Shown: piece by piece, positions 1 to 8,165 of the stretch
Layout: every line of letters begins with the position of its first letter
Position numbering within the stretch: position 1 is the first letter of the stretch
Program-made: the position numbers and the translations under genes
Notes under the pieces: generated by a model
Told to the model about the DNA's origin: nothing
Databases searched by the model: none
What the model saw: only the letters and a program-made list of their open reading frames with translations
Assembly (NCBI GenBank): GCA_016926315.1
Contig: JAFGOU010000286.1
Span: 1-24,744, forward strand
DNA: 24,744 bases
Reading direction: 5' to 3'
From: Chitinispirillaceae bacterium
Lineage (GTDB): Bacteria; Fibrobacterota; Chitinivibrionia; Chitinivibrionales; Chitinispirillaceae

Positions 1-721
1 GGTATCCGAACAGAAATCCTCCTGCATGCAGGCCGAAGACCGCCGCCAGCAGACGCCATCCGCAGCCGAGGATCAGCTCTCTGCCGGAGCCGATTATGCT
101 CGACACGATCAGCACTATGGTCACGGTGGCCGCGACAGGGGCGAAAGGAAGAATGCGGCATGAGAATCTCGGAAGGTATCTGTTGAGCGCGACGCCCGCC
201 GTCACCGGCAGCAGGACCACCTTCAGCGTGTCGAAGAAGAGCGACCAGCCGCTGACCTCTACTTTACTTCCGATAAGGAACCCGCTCAATACCGGCGTCA
301 TGACAACGGCCATGATGGTGGATATCGCGGTCATTGTAACGGACAGCGGCACGTCGGCCTTTGCCAGATAGGTGACGACGTTCGACGCCGTTCCCCCGGG
401 GCAGCATGAAACGATGATCAGTCCGACGGCAAAAAAGGTCGGCAGATGGAAACACCATCCCATGAGCCAGCCGAGTGCCGGCATGACGGTATACTGCAGG
501 ACAAGGCCGGCACCTACCCATTTTGGCATTTTCAGTACGTTCTTGAAATCTTCAGCCTTTATCGTCAACCCCATGCCCAGCATGATGATGCCCAGTCCGT
601 AGGTGATGAGGCTGCCCGAGAACCAGGTGAACAGGGCGGGATGGATAAAAGTAAGGGCGACCCCGCACAGTATCCACAGCGGGAAAGCGGTTACGATGAA
701 AGAAGATATCTTCGCGATCAT
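1..721 (-). CDS. Bile acid:sodium symporter (BASS/SBF) family transporter, C-terminus cut by window edge
   Basis: Reading the minus strand from the ATG at 721 gives about 240 codons with no stop up to the window edge, so the C-terminus is missing (family members are usually about 300-330 aa). The protein is very hydrophobic with seven or so membrane segments. It carries features typical of the SBF fold: a glycine-rich GLGIIMLGMGLT stretch near residue 45 and the signature SCCPGGTASNVVTYLAKAD near residue 105, where the unwound helices of these Na+-coupled organic-anion transporters bind Na+ and substrate. The start codon overlaps the stop of the upstream YciB-like gene (ATGA, 718-721), which indicates translational coupling. 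Family assignment is firm; the substrate (bile acid, pantoate or another organic anion) cannot be told from sequence. Confidence 0.88.
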   Translation of the reverse strand, partial: MIAKISSFIVTAFPLWILCGVALTFIHPALFTWFSGSLITYGLGIIMLGMGLTIKAEDFKNVLKMPKWVGAGLVLQYTVMPALGWLMGWCFHLPTFFAVGLIIVSCCPGGTASNVVTYLAKADVPLSVTMTAISTIMAVVMTPVLSGFLIGSKVEVSGWSLFFDTLKVVLLPVTAGVALNRYLPRFSCRILPFAPVAATVTIVLIVSSIIGSGRELILGCGWRLLAAVFGLHAGGFLFGY

Positions 722-1293
722 ACCTTCCCTTTCCTTAATAGACGGCGCTTTCGCACGGACTTCAGCGTGATCACGGCCATGACAGGGATGAACAGCAGAT
801 AAAATCCCGGCCCGGAAACGAAAGCCCACATCCTTCGCGAGGAATAAAACGCCGTGTACAGTACTGCGCCGATATGAAGAAGAACGTAGACGCACATCCA
901 GAGCAGTATGGTCTTCATGACGCCGATCGCTTCGGGCCTTAAAACCATTCCTTCCGGCATCATCCTGCCGAAGTAGTCGAGCAGGAAACGGTCGGGCGAA
1001 AGGGCCAGCGCGAGGAAAACAACGATGGCAGCGCTTTCGACGACCGCCGGTTTGACTTTAAAGAAAAGATCGTTTTTGAATATGATCGCTACGGCGCCGA
1101 GTGCGATGATCAGCCCGACGTCAAGAAGGACAAACCAGTCGAACCGGCCGGTCTTACCATAGTAGAAAACCAGCTGTCCGCACGCGAACACAACGGCGGA
1201 AACAATGGAGATCCGTATGTTTTTGAACAGCCAGTCAACGATGATGAAAACGATCAGGGGAAGCATCTGTCCCAGAAAAAGCATCGGGGTCAT
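718..1293 (-). CDS. YciB/IspZ-like (intracellular septation protein A family) inner-membrane protein
   Basis: A 191-aa multi-pass membrane protein with about five hydrophobic helices. The stretch AVAIIFKNDLFFKVKPAVVE (residues 67-86) matches the family hallmark in which an F-x-N-D-x-F-x-K-x-K motif follows the third helix, as in E. coli YciB. Total length is close to the 180-aa family norm, and the protein ends in a basic cytoplasmic tail (RKRRLLRKGK). YciB has been linked to cell-envelope synthesis and elongation/septation, but its biochemical activity is not settled. It is the upstream gene of a two-gene unit with the BASS transporter (4-nt overlap). No strong Shine-Dalgarno precedes the ATG at 1293, and a second ATG lies three codons downstream, so the exact start is uncertain. 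Confidence 0.7.
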   Translation of the reverse strand: MTPMLFLGQMLPLIVFIIVDWLFKNIRISIVSAVVFACGQLVFYYGKTGRFDWFVLLDVGLIIALGAVAIIFKNDLFFKVKPAVVESAAIVVFLALALSPDRFLLDYFGRMMPEGMVLRPEAIGVMKTILLWMCVYVLLHIGAVLYTAFYSSRRMWAFVSGPGFYLLFIPVMAVITLKSVRKRRLLRKGKV

Positions 1294-1333
1294 CGGCGCA
1301 ACCAGGTTTCTTGTTCTCGAAGGTTATGCTGAT

Positions 1334-1366
1334 GCGGGATAGCCCTTTAAGGGCACGTTGTCCCGC
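1334..1366 (-). other. Imperfect hairpin spanning the stop codon of the FN3 lipoprotein gene
   Basis: The palindrome GCCCTTTAAGGGC (1342-1354) contains the TAA stop, and outer arms GCGGGA (1334-1339) and TCCCGC (1361-1366) can pair around it. No U-tract follows on the minus strand, so an intrinsic terminator is not established; it may simply stabilise the 3' end of the mRNA. Confidence 0.35.
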
Positions 1367-2429
1367 GGCGGAGGACCAGAGCCTGAGTGACCGTGTCCTG
1401 ATCGCTGTTCACCACGCTCCAGAGCAGGGTGTCGCTGCCGATATCTCCGCAGGAATGGGAAACTCCGTCATCGTATTCGACGACCCATCTGCGGATCCAG
1501 ATCGGAAAGCACACCGTTCCCTGCGCGGGAATGTAGATGCAGTATTCACCGTAGACTTTCACCAGCCGGTACAGGCCGCTTGAGCCGCGGACGGTGTCTC
1601 CGGGCCAGGACAGGCTGAAGGCTATATCGGCCGGGTCATCCACGCTGTCGCGGTCATAGGCGCAGGTATCGGCAAAGATGGTGTCGAAGACCGGACACGA
1701 ATTAAGGTGACAGATGCTGTTCACCCCGATGTAGAGCGAGGGCGAGAAAAACGGCTTGAGCATGGTGTCGTTTCCCGCGCCGTCTTTACGGATAAGATAA
1801 GCCACAAGCGTGTCGCGGCCGAATTTCCAGGAGACGAAATTGAATACGCGCTGCGTGTCCGCGGCCGCGAGCGCGGCAGCGAGTACCGTCGAGTCCCCCT
1901 TTTTCCTTTTGACCATTATGCTGTCGGCATATTCCGGAAGCCTTACCGAGAGCGTGCAGTTATAGCCGAAAACGTACCATCTGGTCGGGACCAGTGCCGT
2001 GTCGCCGCTCAAAAAACCCGTTCTGAAATCCGTGATGGATGCGTCCTCGTGCCCTGTCGTGAACGACCGCGGCTGCGTCCACGCGCCCGGCCCTTTGGCG
2101 TTCTTCGCGCGCACCCGCCAGAAGTACCTTGTCTCGAACGACAGCGAATCGCTGACCGATACAAAGGTGTCGGCGATAGTGATGTGCTTTACCTCAGTGT
2201 AGATAAACGTGCTGTCCGTGGACACCTCCAGCTCATACGCGGTCGCGTTGTCCGCCGCGGTCCAGACAAGGATCGGCGTCACGAACTGGCCAAGAGCGCC
2301 GTCGTCGGGCGAGACCAGCGATGTCGCGCCGGCCGGCCCAATGCTGTCCGCGGGGTTGTTGTTGCCGCAAACCATGAACAGTGCGATTGTTACAGCGGAA
2401 TACGCTACGAGTGACTTTTTTATCATCAT
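1347..2429 (-). CDS. Lipoprotein with fibronectin type III domain
   Basis: A secreted SPII lipoprotein. From the chosen start the protein opens MMIKKS, then a hydrophobic stretch and a lipobox FMVC (Cys21), followed by GNNNPADS with no Asp at +2, compatible with outer-membrane sorting. Residues about 35-125 form an FN3-like domain (PILVWTAADNATAYELEVST, then ETRYFWRVRAKNAKGPG and a closing RSFTTG). The remaining 230 residues hold several Cys and no domain I recognise. The reading frame stays open to an ATG at 2477, but AAGAAGG just before the two ATGs at 2429/2426 and the position of the signal peptide favour the shorter form (2426 is equally possible). It lies downstream of the FHA/sigma-54 gene, separated by about 120 bp. 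Confidence 0.75.
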   Translation of the reverse strand: MMIKKSLVAYSAVTIALFMVCGNNNPADSIGPAGATSLVSPDDGALGQFVTPILVWTAADNATAYELEVSTDSTFIYTEVKHITIADTFVSVSDSLSFETRYFWRVRAKNAKGPGAWTQPRSFTTGHEDASITDFRTGFLSGDTALVPTRWYVFGYNCTLSVRLPEYADSIMVKRKKGDSTVLAAALAAADTQRVFNFVSWKFGRDTLVAYLIRKDGAGNDTMLKPFFSPSLYIGVNSICHLNSCPVFDTIFADTCAYDRDSVDDPADIAFSLSWPGDTVRGSSGLYRLVKVYGEYCIYIPAQGTVCFPIWIRRWVVEYDDGVSHSCGDIGSDTLLWSVVNSDQDTVTQALVLRRGTTCP

Positions 2430-2547
2430 GCCCTTCTTAAACAGGTGACTCTCTCCCGGCCATTTCGGTTTATTCAATAAAATACTAGAAAGACCTTACG
2501 TAGCACCCTGCTATTGCAGGAAAATTCGGCGTAACACTTTATTTGGA

Positions 2548-4371
2548 CTACTTCCGGTAGCTGTCCGCGCCGATGCCGAGGTCGCCCATTTTCTTGATGA
2601 GCCACTTGCGGTCGATGTCGAGCAGTTTTGCCGCACCTGAGACATTGCCGATTGTTTTTGTCAATGCGTTTTCTATAGCCTGCGCTTCGGCCTGCTCGCG
2701 GGCGTCCCGGAGCGTGGACCCTGCGGCCATTGCGGGAACGGAGGCGGACGCGGACTGGTTCAGCATAAGGTCCTCGGGACCGATGCGGCTTCCCTGGGAG
2801 ACGAGAATGGCTTTCTGTATCACATTTTCAAGCTCCCTGATATTTCCGGGCCAGCTGTGTCCGGCCAGAACATTCCGGGCAGGCGGGGAAAGCGTCTTGA
2901 TCTGGAGGCCGAACTGCAGGCAGTATTTTTTAAGGAAATATTCCGAAAGGAGCGCGATGTCAGGGCCCCTTTCGCGAAGCGGGGGCAGCAGCAGGGTGAG
3001 AACGTTCAGCCGGAAATAAAGGTCCTGCCTGAACCTGCCCTCTTTGACCTCCACCTCAAGTTTTTTATTGGTCGCCGCCACGATCCGCACATCGGCATGG
3101 AGCGTTTCGGTGCCGCCGATGCGCGTGAACTCTCCCTCCTGCAGCACGCGCAGAAGCTTTACCTGCAGGTGCTGCGGCATCTCCCCGATTTCATCGAGGA
3201 ACACCGTGCCTTTGTCGGCCGATTCGAACAGACCGATCTTGCGGCCCTGCGCGCCGGTAAACGCGCCCTTTTCATAGCCGAACAGTTCCGACTCGATAAG
3301 GTTTTCCGGCAGCGCCCCGCAGTTGATGGCCCGGAACGGTTTGTCCGCGCGGGCGGAAGCCTGGTGGACGTAACGCGCAACGAGCTCCTTGCCGGTGCCG
3401 GTCTCTCCAAGGACAAGCACCGGGGAATCGGTGCGGGCCACCTTGACGGCGAGCGCCATGAGGTTTTTCATCTCGTCGCTTTCATACAGCATGCCGCCGG
3501 AAGGAGCGAGCTGCTGCGCCTGGAGCCGCGCGATGGTTTCGCGCTGACGCCGGCGTTCATGGTCGTTGGAAAGGATCTCCGAAAAAAGCGGCAGCAGTTC
3601 GTCACAGAGGAGCCGCTCTTCCTCGTTAAAGGGGCGGTTTCCCTGCACCCGGTCCAGGTAGAGATAGCCGATCAGCGTCTCTTTTTCGCGCAAAGGCGCG
3701 CACAGCACCGATGCGATGCGGTTTTTTTCAAGCGACGTGGTGGAATCGCTTTTTACCTCCCAGTCGCTGTCGTGCATTACCACAGTGCGGGCCGCGTTTT
3801 TCGCCCAGTCGATCGCACGCTCGGAAAAACGGTCAAGCGCGCTCTTTTCAGGATAGCGTGCTATGGTTTTCCTGGTTCCGGTTGACGGGTCCTCTTCAAC
3901 AACACGCGCCGCGTCGCAGTGCAGTATCCGCGAAACACCGGCGACAAGACCGGTAAACACCTCTTCGTCGGAGTTACGCAGAAGCGCAACGACGCTCGCG
4001 ATCAGGTCGTGCAGGCCGCTCCCCGCAGCGCCGTCCGGTGCTGGCTTCGCCCCGGCCGTTGTTTCGGGAGCGATCTTCTTTTCGGCAAAAACATACTCCT
4101 CTTCACCGAGCTTCAGCAGGTCCCCGTGTTTGAGGGGCATGAAGCCGGCCGCCGGCCTGCCGCCGACCGTGACGGTAATCTTATCTGTCAATACCTGAAG
4201 CGCGTAGGAGCCTTCTTTGAACAGCAGGTGCGCGGCGACTTCGGGCATGGAACGTCCGGGCAGCTGGAGACGGCAGCCGGCCGACGCTCCCAGGGTGAAA
4301 ATACGCCCCGATACCGGCGTCTCCCTGCCGGTCGCCCGCTCGATGAGCATCGGATATCCGTTTTTTTTCAT
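2548..4371 (-). CDS. Sigma-54-dependent activator with FHA, GAF, AAA+ and Fis-type HTH domains
   Basis: A 607-aa bacterial enhancer-binding protein. Order of domains: FHA-like N-terminus (about 10-97), linker, GAF domain (about 120-270), sigma-54-interacting AAA+ domain (about 295-530) and a Fis-type helix-turn-helix (about 565-602). The AAA+ core is complete: Walker A GETGTGKE (322-329), the sigma-54-contacting GAFTGA loop (369-374) and Walker B VFLDEIGEM (390-398). It should therefore remodel sigma-54 RNA polymerase at -24/-12 promoters. Its start overlaps by 4 nt the stop of the Ser/Thr kinase gene upstream, pointing to kinase-controlled activity. The FHA part keeps a His (H48) but has GAS where GR is normal and lacks the usual Ser before xxH, so phosphothreonine binding may be altered. 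There is no receiver domain. Confidence 0.95.
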   Translation of the reverse strand: MKKNGYPMLIERATGRETPVSGRIFTLGASAGCRLQLPGRSMPEVAAHLLFKEGSYALQVLTDKITVTVGGRPAAGFMPLKHGDLLKLGEEEYVFAEKKIAPETTAGAKPAPDGAAGSGLHDLIASVVALLRNSDEEVFTGLVAGVSRILHCDAARVVEEDPSTGTRKTIARYPEKSALDRFSERAIDWAKNAARTVVMHDSDWEVKSDSTTSLEKNRIASVLCAPLREKETLIGYLYLDRVQGNRPFNEEERLLCDELLPLFSEILSNDHERRRQRETIARLQAQQLAPSGGMLYESDEMKNLMALAVKVARTDSPVLVLGETGTGKELVARYVHQASARADKPFRAINCGALPENLIESELFGYEKGAFTGAQGRKIGLFESADKGTVFLDEIGEMPQHLQVKLLRVLQEGEFTRIGGTETLHADVRIVAATNKKLEVEVKEGRFRQDLYFRLNVLTLLLPPLRERGPDIALLSEYFLKKYCLQFGLQIKTLSPPARNVLAGHSWPGNIRELENVIQKAILVSQGSRIGPEDLMLNQSASASVPAMAAGSTLRDAREQAEAQAIENALTKTIGNVSGAAKLLDIDRKWLIKKMGDLGIGADSYRK

Positions 4372-5756
4372 AATTTCCCGCTGTCCGTCAATGCGGGAAC
4401 GGGGACAACGACCGCCCTGGTCTGGAACGGGAGCAGGCGCACGCGCTCTCTCCAGCGCGGAACACCGTTGTCGTCGCTCCAGGACACGACATGGTCGCCA
4501 TAAGGCAGATCGACGCCTCTGGACAAGTGCGCCTTGTCGCTGATGACAGCCTCGTCTATCGCAAGAGCGCCGCCTCCCGGAATCTGCCTGATGACAAGCA
4601 TACCCGCGAGTTTATCGGAATGCCCAAGGATTTCTTTCATTTCGGCGTTCAGGTCGCCGGCTCCTTTCCCGGCATTGTCCGGTGCCGCGATCCGCGCACC
4701 CGCACCGGCGGCCGGATTGGCGATGGCGTCAACGAGGCCCGCACCGCTTTTCTTCCCGGAATAAAAAGCACCGGCCGCAAGCACGACCACTGCCGCCGCC
4801 GCGACGGCATAGCGCATGGCTGCGCCGAGCCGCCGCTTTCCGGAAAAGCGCGGAAAATCATCCATGAGACGGAGCGCTTCGGGATGCTCATCGTTCTCCT
4901 CGATGGCCTCGACCAGCAGCCAGTAAGCCTCGCGGCTCCTGCCCGCAAAGAGCAGCTGTTTTGCCGCACCGACGAGCCGGTCCGCGAGCTGGCGCGCGGT
5001 GAGCGCGGCTATGCAGCCGGGCCAGCACCCTGCGTCAGCACCTGCGGCCGCCGGTGCGGCGTTCCAGAGGGAAAGAGCCTCTTTTCCCGAGGACGGACGC
5101 ATCTGCGGCCGGGTGTCTGCCAGTTCCTTTACTGCCGCGGCCGACGGATGATTGGCGAGTATTTCGAACAGCACCCGGCCGGCGGAATAGACATCGGCGC
5201 GCATGAGGTCGACTGCGGAGCCGTATTCCCACACTTCGGGCGCCATATAGGCCGGAGTCCCCTTGACTGTCGAGGAAAACGAGTCCTTGCCGCTGATAAT
5301 ATTTTTTGTAAACCCGAAATCGACGAAATACAGACCCCCTTCCGGCGTCAGCACGATGTTCGAAGGCTTGAGGTCGCGGTGCGCGAAGCCGAGGCCGTGC
5401 AGGCGCGCGAGCGCTTCCAGGAAACGCTTTGCCAGGCAGAGCCGCTCGTCTCCGGAAAGACCGCCGTCCTGTAGCACGGCGTCGAGGGAAATGCCCCGTA
5501 TCCACTCCATGACGATGCAGACTCTTGAACGCCATTCGAAAGCGTCGTACACGGCCGGGACGCACTCCAGGCGTATCTGCGACTGTATTTTCGCTTCTTT
5601 CAGTTTTTCCCGGCGCCGGTCGCGGTCTTTTTCAAAAAAGAGCTTGATCGCCGCAGGGCGGTCGATCCCTGACTGGAAGACGCGGTAGACGGATGCGAAT
5701 GCGCCCGAGCCGGCCGCGACGGGATGGGAAAAGCCCTTGGGAAGCCGCGGAATCAT
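4368..5756 (-). CDS. Membrane-anchored eukaryotic-like Ser/Thr protein kinase
   Basis: A 462-aa Hanks-type kinase. Residues 10-205 carry a glycine-rich loop (AGSGAFASVY, 15-24), catalytic Lys38 in AIKLF, the loop HRDLKPSN (126-133), metal-binding DFG (146-148) and MAPE (171-174). Thr163 and Thr167 in the activation segment are candidate autophosphorylation sites. After a TPR-like helical pair (about 268-301) comes one transmembrane helix (about 314-334), then about 125 residues expected outside the cytoplasm that include a PEGA-like beta segment near the end. All catalytic residues are present, so it is likely active. It is coupled by 4-nt overlaps to the TPR lipoprotein gene upstream (5753-5756) and the FHA/sigma-54 activator downstream (4368-4371). 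That arrangement suggests envelope sensing by the tail and signalling to the activator. Confidence 0.93.
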   Translation of the reverse strand: MIPRLPKGFSHPVAAGSGAFASVYRVFQSGIDRPAAIKLFFEKDRDRRREKLKEAKIQSQIRLECVPAVYDAFEWRSRVCIVMEWIRGISLDAVLQDGGLSGDERLCLAKRFLEALARLHGLGFAHRDLKPSNIVLTPEGGLYFVDFGFTKNIISGKDSFSSTVKGTPAYMAPEVWEYGSAVDLMRADVYSAGRVLFEILANHPSAAAVKELADTRPQMRPSSGKEALSLWNAAPAAAGADAGCWPGCIAALTARQLADRLVGAAKQLLFAGRSREAYWLLVEAIEENDEHPEALRLMDDFPRFSGKRRLGAAMRYAVAAAAVVVLAAGAFYSGKKSGAGLVDAIANPAAGAGARIAAPDNAGKGAGDLNAEMKEILGHSDKLAGMLVIRQIPGGGALAIDEAVISDKAHLSRGVDLPYGDHVVSWSDDNGVPRWRERVRLLPFQTRAVVVPVPALTDSGKL

Positions 5757-6457
5757 TTCTGCCGTCCGGTTTCAGAGGCGTCCCGTTTTTTCTTCTCGGC
5801 GCGGGCGAACCAGTAAAGCGCCGTCTCGTCTGACGGGGCGAGCTTCAGGCATCGCAGCCAGAAATCCCGCGCTTCCTCGAAAGCGCCGGAACTCCAGGCG
5901 GCCATGCCGAGGTTGAAAAGCACCGGCGCATTGGCGGAGTCGAGGGACAGCGCCCTGGCGAACAGCGTCCTGGACTTTTCAAGCTCCCCCTTCCGGAAAT
6001 AGATGATCCCGGCGGCATTGAGCGGTCCGGCGCTGCGCGGCGCGTATCCTATGGCGCGGGTGAGCGCCTCGAGCGCGGCGATGGTGTCTTTTTTGTCAAG
6101 AAGCTGCCGGGCGCGCTCCGACCACGCCTGGGACAGAAGCGGGTTCAGGGCCTCGCCGGCAGAGAGCGTCCGCGCCGCCTCGAGATGCATGCAGGCGTCC
6201 CGCCACGACAGGGTATCGCCGGTATTGCCGGCGGCACGCTGGAGCAGCGCCTTTCCCATGCCGAGCCGCGCGCCGTAACTGCCGGGGTCGTCGGCAAGCG
6301 CTTTGCCGAAAAAACGCACCGCTCCCTCGCAGTCGCCGAGCCTGAGGCAGACGGCCCCTTTTTCAAGGGGCGACTGCGAGCAGGTGACTGCCGCGGCGAG
6401 CAGCACCGCGGTCAAAACAAGGATCTTTTTCTCTGAATTTATTTTTTGTTTCCGCAT
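5753..6457 (-). CDS. TPR-repeat lipoprotein
   Basis: A 234-aa protein with an N-terminal hydrophobic stretch and lipobox AAVTC (Cys26). At least four tetratricopeptide-type helix pairs follow, for example LRLGDCEGAVRFFGKALADD (about 37-56), ALEALTRAIGYAP, KGELEKSRTLFARALSLD and GAFEEARDFWLRCLKLAP. TPRs are protein-protein interaction scaffolds, and a lipid-anchored one would sit at the periplasmic face of a membrane. The last codons overlap the start of the kinase gene, so the two are co-translated; the TPRs might contact the kinase's extracytoplasmic tail or the TPR/barrel protein encoded just upstream (16-nt gap). The ATG at 6457 is preceded by a modest GGAAG. Confidence 0.85.
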   Translation of the reverse strand: MRKQKINSEKKILVLTAVLLAAAVTCSQSPLEKGAVCLRLGDCEGAVRFFGKALADDPGSYGARLGMGKALLQRAAGNTGDTLSWRDACMHLEAARTLSAGEALNPLLSQAWSERARQLLDKKDTIAALEALTRAIGYAPRSAGPLNAAGIIYFRKGELEKSRTLFARALSLDSANAPVLFNLGMAAWSSGAFEEARDFWLRCLKLAPSDETALYWFARAEKKKRDASETGRQK

Positions 6458-6473
6458 TATTCGTCTTTCTTCC

Positions 6474-8087
6474 TTACAGCGCCTCCGGCACGTCTTCCCT
6501 GCCGAAAGACACCGCGAAGAACAGGCCGACCCCGTACAGCAGATCCTTTATCTCCGCCGGCAGTTCGTCCCTCAGCGATGACCAGTACTTATTGACATAT
6601 GCGTTCAGCCGCAGCGTACCCGTCTTCCCCACCCGCCATTTAAGCGCCGCATCGCCGCCCATACCGAAATCGATTCGCCGTTTGGAACAGCTGGCCATCT
6701 CGAGCGGACCGCCGTAGGTCTCGCCGCTGGTAATGTTTGAAAACTCTTCGACGGAATAATATCTGCCGTCGCCGTTTGAGAACGCGAGCATGGTATCGCC
6801 CGGCGCCGCCGATGAAATCCACTCATGCTCCTTCAGGTAATAGTATGCCATACCTTTCAACGTTCCTTCAACAGAAAATTTTGCAGACAGCTTGTGCATG
6901 ATGCCGACCGAGGGAGTCGCGGCCGCGAAACTCTCGGGCGCGCGGATGAAACCCTGCGGCACCGCGGCTTCGCGGTATGCGGCGAGAAGTTCGCGCTGCT
7001 GAACCGGGGTAAGCGGGCCGGACGGAATCGGAACGGTCTGGGTACAGGTGGCGTCGGTATAGTGCGTTACCGGATTTGCGGCCGGGGCCTCGATGTACAT
7101 CACCGGCACCGGGGTCGAAAGGTCGCCGGTCAGAAAACAGGACACGAGCGGCGACAATGCAATGTCGGTAGCCGCTGAAAGCCGGCAGGAAAAGTAGTTC
7201 ATGAGCAGGACGCTCTGAAACGATCCCGCCTCTTCACGCGAGCTTTCCATGATACCCATGAGCGAGCTGTAGGCCAGCCAGCGGTTTCCCTGGCGCAGGC
7301 GCGACAGCGATACCGTGTTCTGCGTTGAAACGCCGCCGAAGATGCTGCTCCTCTGCTGCAGCGAATACCCGATCGAAAAAAAACGCCACAGGTTCGTAAC
7401 GCCGAGCGAGATCCCCAGGGCATGATTGAGCGAATCGAGCCGCAGGTTGCCCTGTTCGATGCCGTTCGAAAAGTTGTAGCTTATCGCCGGCTGCAGCGCC
7501 GTTCCCTTCACAAAAGGGAAATACCACGACGATTTGAGCGTGATATCCTGCCCGGGGTTGACGACGCGGCCCAGGACCGGTACGCTCTTTCTGAAAGGAT
7601 ACGGCTGTTCTTCAAAGATGTTCCTCACGTTCAGCCCGGACCAGTTCATGACCGAAAAACGGGGAGCGAGCCGGTTTTCCCCGGCGCGCGTCTCCCGAAG
7701 GGGCTGCCGGGATTGAAGAAACTGAAGGGAGTCAACGATCTCGCCTGCCTCTTCTGCCCATCCGAGGGTCGCGTAAATAACATAACGCTGCTGCAAAAGG
7801 GGAATGGTCAGGCCGCCGGCGTTCTTACGCCGGGCCGCGATATTCAGGGCGAGCGCCGTGTCCAGAACGCCGCGCCGGCAGTAGATCTCGGCCCAGAAAT
7901 AGTACAGGCTGTCCTCGGAAAGTCCCCGTGAAAACGCCGTTTGAAAATATTCGTAGGCGGCATCGTACCGCCCGGCGTCAAGCGCTTCGGTGACATTTGA
8001 TACGCCCGTTCCCGCAAAGGAAACCGCTGCAAGCACCATCAACAGGAAAAACGGGCGGCATGCGCGCCGCCCTGTGAGAAATCTCAT
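6474..8087 (-). CDS. Secreted TPR protein with putative outer-membrane beta-barrel C-terminus
   Basis: A 537-aa exported protein with a Sec signal peptide (basic start, hydrophobic core to about residue 25, AAVSFAG). Residues about 28-135 contain TPR-like helices (DAGRYDAAYEYFQTAFSRGL; RRGVLDTALALNIAARR). The remaining 400 residues alternate polar and hydrophobic positions with many Ser/Tyr/Asn, like antiparallel strands of an outer-membrane barrel or usher-type protein (for example SIGYSLQQRSSIFGGVSTQN and LRLNAYVNKYWSSLRDEL), ending in strand-like GVGLFFAVSFG. No exact family is recognised. RBS-like GGAG lies 8 nt before the ATG. It heads the cassette that continues with the TPR lipoprotein, kinase and sigma-54 activator, so it is a candidate envelope component monitored or controlled by that system. 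Confidence 0.72.
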   Translation of the reverse strand: MRFLTGRRACRPFFLLMVLAAVSFAGTGVSNVTEALDAGRYDAAYEYFQTAFSRGLSEDSLYYFWAEIYCRRGVLDTALALNIAARRKNAGGLTIPLLQQRYVIYATLGWAEEAGEIVDSLQFLQSRQPLRETRAGENRLAPRFSVMNWSGLNVRNIFEEQPYPFRKSVPVLGRVVNPGQDITLKSSWYFPFVKGTALQPAISYNFSNGIEQGNLRLDSLNHALGISLGVTNLWRFFSIGYSLQQRSSIFGGVSTQNTVSLSRLRQGNRWLAYSSLMGIMESSREEAGSFQSVLLMNYFSCRLSAATDIALSPLVSCFLTGDLSTPVPVMYIEAPAANPVTHYTDATCTQTVPIPSGPLTPVQQRELLAAYREAAVPQGFIRAPESFAAATPSVGIMHKLSAKFSVEGTLKGMAYYYLKEHEWISSAAPGDTMLAFSNGDGRYYSVEEFSNITSGETYGGPLEMASCSKRRIDFGMGGDAALKWRVGKTGTLRLNAYVNKYWSSLRDELPAEIKDLLYGVGLFFAVSFGREDVPEAL

Positions 8088-8126
8088 GTTTCAATCTCCA
8101 GTCCGGAATAATCTTCTTCAATGCTT

Positions 8127-8152
8127 CATATAAAACGCCGACTTTCAGCGTT
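8127..8152 (-). terminator. Likely intrinsic terminator after the Ig-repeat lipoprotein gene
   Basis: Read on the minus strand, AACGCTGA-AAG-TCGGCGTT forms an 8-bp stem (one G-U pair) with a 3-nt loop, followed directly by TTATAT. It lies 14 nt past the stop of the Ig lipoprotein gene and would separate that transcript from the TPR/kinase cassette starting at 8087. Confidence 0.55.
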
Positions 8153-8165
8153 ACCATCCCGCTTT

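Noticed and set aside
1707..2414. 235-codon plus-strand frame opposite the FN3 lipoprotein gene
   Set aside because: Arg-rich shadow without a leader or domain, whereas the minus-strand frame has a lipobox and FN3 domain.
4491..5565. Long open frames on both strands inside the kinase gene (up to 327 codons)
   Set aside because: The kinase frame carries every catalytic motif; the others are compositional shadows in GC-rich DNA.
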